In this document: piece after piece, positions 13,701-14,151 of the stretch
Layout of the letters: each line of letters begins with the position of its first letter
Numbering within the stretch: the stretch's first letter is position 1
Source: Candidatus Falkowiibacteriota bacterium
GTDB taxonomy: Bacteria; Patescibacteriota; Patescibacteriia; Patescibacteriales; UBA12465
Length of the DNA: 14,151 bases
Reading direction: 5' to 3'
NCBI GenBank assembly: GCA_026396945.1
Contig: JAPLVX010000003.1
Location: 1 to 14,151, forward strand
The notes under the pieces: model-generated
What the model was told of the DNA's origin: nothing
The model's database searches: none
Seen by the model: the letters and a program-made list of their open reading frames with translations, nothing else
Program-made: the position numbers and the translations under genes

Positions 13701-14143
13701 TTAACAAGGGGCTTGTTACTGCTTTAGTAGTAACCTTCTTGTTGTTTTTGATAGATTTATATTTTTATCGTTCTGATATTTATAGAATAATAAGTTGCAT
13801 TATTCCTTTGTTTATATATATAGATATATTTCTTATCTTTAGATCAATATTAAATAGAAAGAAAAACGCTAAACTTATTTTTTTTGTGATTATTATTCCA
13901 TTTATTTCTATAGTGATATCCTATATATACACTATGATTTTAGTCCCATTTATAGGAGATATTAAATTCAAACAATTAGAGGAATATTGTAAAGCGCAAA
14001 GTTCCCAATCATGTGATGCTAGCATGTGCCAGGTCGCCGGAGAAGCAGCCGGAGGAGGAACCGGGTACTCAATTGATACCGGTGACCCCATAATTAATAA
14101 ATGTGAGCCCCTACCATTTCATCGCGTAATTTGGTATTGGTAA
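10790..14143 (+). CDS. Large repeat-containing surface protein with about ten membrane spans
   Basis: I do not recognise the whole 1117-aa protein. Residues 1-25 are a signal peptide (MKKIILLVLS start, likely cleavage after VLA). The exported part (26 to about 686) has three copies of a module at about 31-112, 261-342 and 452-542: (I/L)P-x-VMF, DKLxYC, ExY, W and YRC, two Cys per copy. Between them lie two InlB-B/Flg_new-like repeats (about 147-245, weaker; 350-445) with GxG, (D/N)CG, C, G-x-x-V and, in the second, FKGW. Spans follow at about 688-706, 732-752, 768-788, 803-824, 836-859, 872-892, 916-938, 974-992, 1000-1020 and 1028-1052. Basic loops put the N-domain and the Cys-rich C-tail (C1067, C1075, C1080, C1105) outside. 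It is complete, ending at TAA 14141-14143. A role in adhesion or envelope sensing is a guess. Confidence 0.85.
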   Translation: MKKIILLVLSLIFSYSLFNSLNVLAVDSSTDDNIPRVMFWRGKVNQHWDLENKRWETDPDGSSGANVDKLTYCQRFYSNIVRVEEYKNETISTWHSSGNSGNYSSTRLSYRCLSDGKTSLSLAPKPEKIIIAPIVGQPVVANSSSRLVKLIVSIKGNGSANISSSDGKIDCGLDKIKCSANYYAGEQVDLSVAPASDSTSMGLYSDYLDNEKEIIKKIGKNNFSILINGSNNNLNTQTVYPIIYLSDFDVEKALNSHYSSDENLPRVMFSDNLINQYWDAKANIWKTDPDNISNSDDKLSYCRKFYPSARKVEPYRKEFVDNWKIKDLPNTKVPDSQMSYRCVLDKDSKGFELITKFIGDGEGSIFGWGPNAKMNCGYGINICSNYYNVGDVVNLGAAASSTSLFKGWYYRSDTSTPAQFIDSQLKMPTTNFQSGATYTIYVRFEPDPNLAERRLPLVMFADGLVSKYNFNNEWINQQYLFKQNGVLRPASPISDEDKLAYCRMRYLSTKRIEFYKTISNDSWIKKEGDTTKYTATGTVYRCISYGEDDFGKNLPSSCHIKAIVLDKGYLGFDSLEFGEHIDNHYNYALSVKISSSSDVSVGASPACSEIIGTNRDIIITGMITDTLPIERGQEIKVDINYQKLYLMDLKEGNYYHGFNLEIINNKNEAIPLNDVISKVSATERNNKLWWVLVFAAIIFLFFWFFHKYQSRTNKYDDTQIINNNAKAIKRGLIWIFVPIFLLIFIGLLVYLWSAFSSPSFGNDSIEILYFAMLFVLVFIELGLIMGLRCFRRACQTDYNTKKGFAYVFVPIIISFGFFILLVVNDVFINTDFSKYIPYFSFLFLCLAVLFGFVRGWIFFARAKRDSITKLRGLRWIFIPLVCSVVLCLLWMNFQFMGRNFLYDQLEYSIANIVDKIFSYSAYLALVIIIFGSIRGIILLRKTEEAKEQQNINQPDINYLEKKSLLRTKRRLNKGLVTALVVTFLLFLIDLYFYRSDIYRIISCIIPLFIYIDIFLIFRSILNRKKNAKLIFFVIIIPFISIVISYIYTMILVPFIGDIKFKQLEEYCKAQSSQSCDASMCQVAGEAAGGGTGYSIDTGDPIINKCEPLPFHRVIWYW

Positions 14144-14151
14144 TTGGTACA

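Noticed and set aside
1-14151. CRISPR arrays, insertion-sequence transposases, toxin-antitoxin pairs or phage genes
   Set aside because: No regularly spaced repeats with unique spacers and no DDE, HUH, integrase, toxin or capsid-like protein were seen in the translated frames.

Overview
The window is AT-rich (roughly 35% G+C by eye) and densely packed bacterial DNA. Its gene content fits a Candidate Phyla Radiation (Patescibacteria, Parcubacteria-like) genome: an EF-P with a Lys-Met-Gly-Arg-Gly-Gly loop, an S6 with a long charged tail, a TRM11-type RNA methyltransferase in a bacterium, tRNAs without encoded CCA, and large unrecognised surface proteins. This assignment is an inference from family flavour; no rRNA is present to prove it. 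None of the start codons examined has a clear Shine-Dalgarno sequence at normal spacing. TGA is used as a stop at least once.

Layout. Positions 1-3428 are all on the minus strand. The order of transcription is rpsF (S6), ssb, rpsR (S18) and efp, ending in an intrinsic terminator. An O-antigen-ligase-like membrane protein split by a -1 frameshift at an A7 run follows, and then the start of an RsuA/RluB-type pseudouridine synthase cut by the window edge. Positions 3429-3720 hold a divergent promoter that appears to share one palindromic -35 box, and a structured attenuator-like leader facing rpsF. A TRM11-like methyltransferase (plus strand) and a 99-aa stand-alone RNA-polymerase alpha-CTD-like protein (minus strand) converge on a two-way terminator. 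A 388-aa unknown protein (plus strand) has a tandem operator-like repeat at its promoter. It converges on ychF (minus strand) through another two-way terminator.

Positions 7900-9130 are mostly non-coding. They hold a 93-aa orphan ORF of clearly higher G+C, a candidate ~400-nt structured RNA with a strong promoter and terminator, a pair of consensus DnaA boxes bracketed by two copies of an interrupted palindrome, and tRNA-Cys. tsaD (t6A synthesis) lies directly upstream of tRNA-Cys on the same strand.

Positions 10330-10789 hold tRNA-Glu and a ~220-bp G+C-rich, hairpin-packed island. The island is bounded by a 17-bp duplication of the tRNA 3' end, the mark of site-specific insertion at a tRNA gene. 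A hairpin terminator then abuts the start codon of a complete 1117-aa surface/membrane protein. That protein has a signal peptide, three copies of a Cys-containing module alternating with two InlB-B-like repeats, and about ten membrane spans arranged largely as four repeated hairpins.

Most recognised genes are housekeeping functions in translation, replication and RNA modification. The accessory and most novel parts are the candidate RNA with DnaA-box region (8361-9050), the tRNA-Glu island (10386-10624) and the large repeat-built membrane protein (10790-14143).
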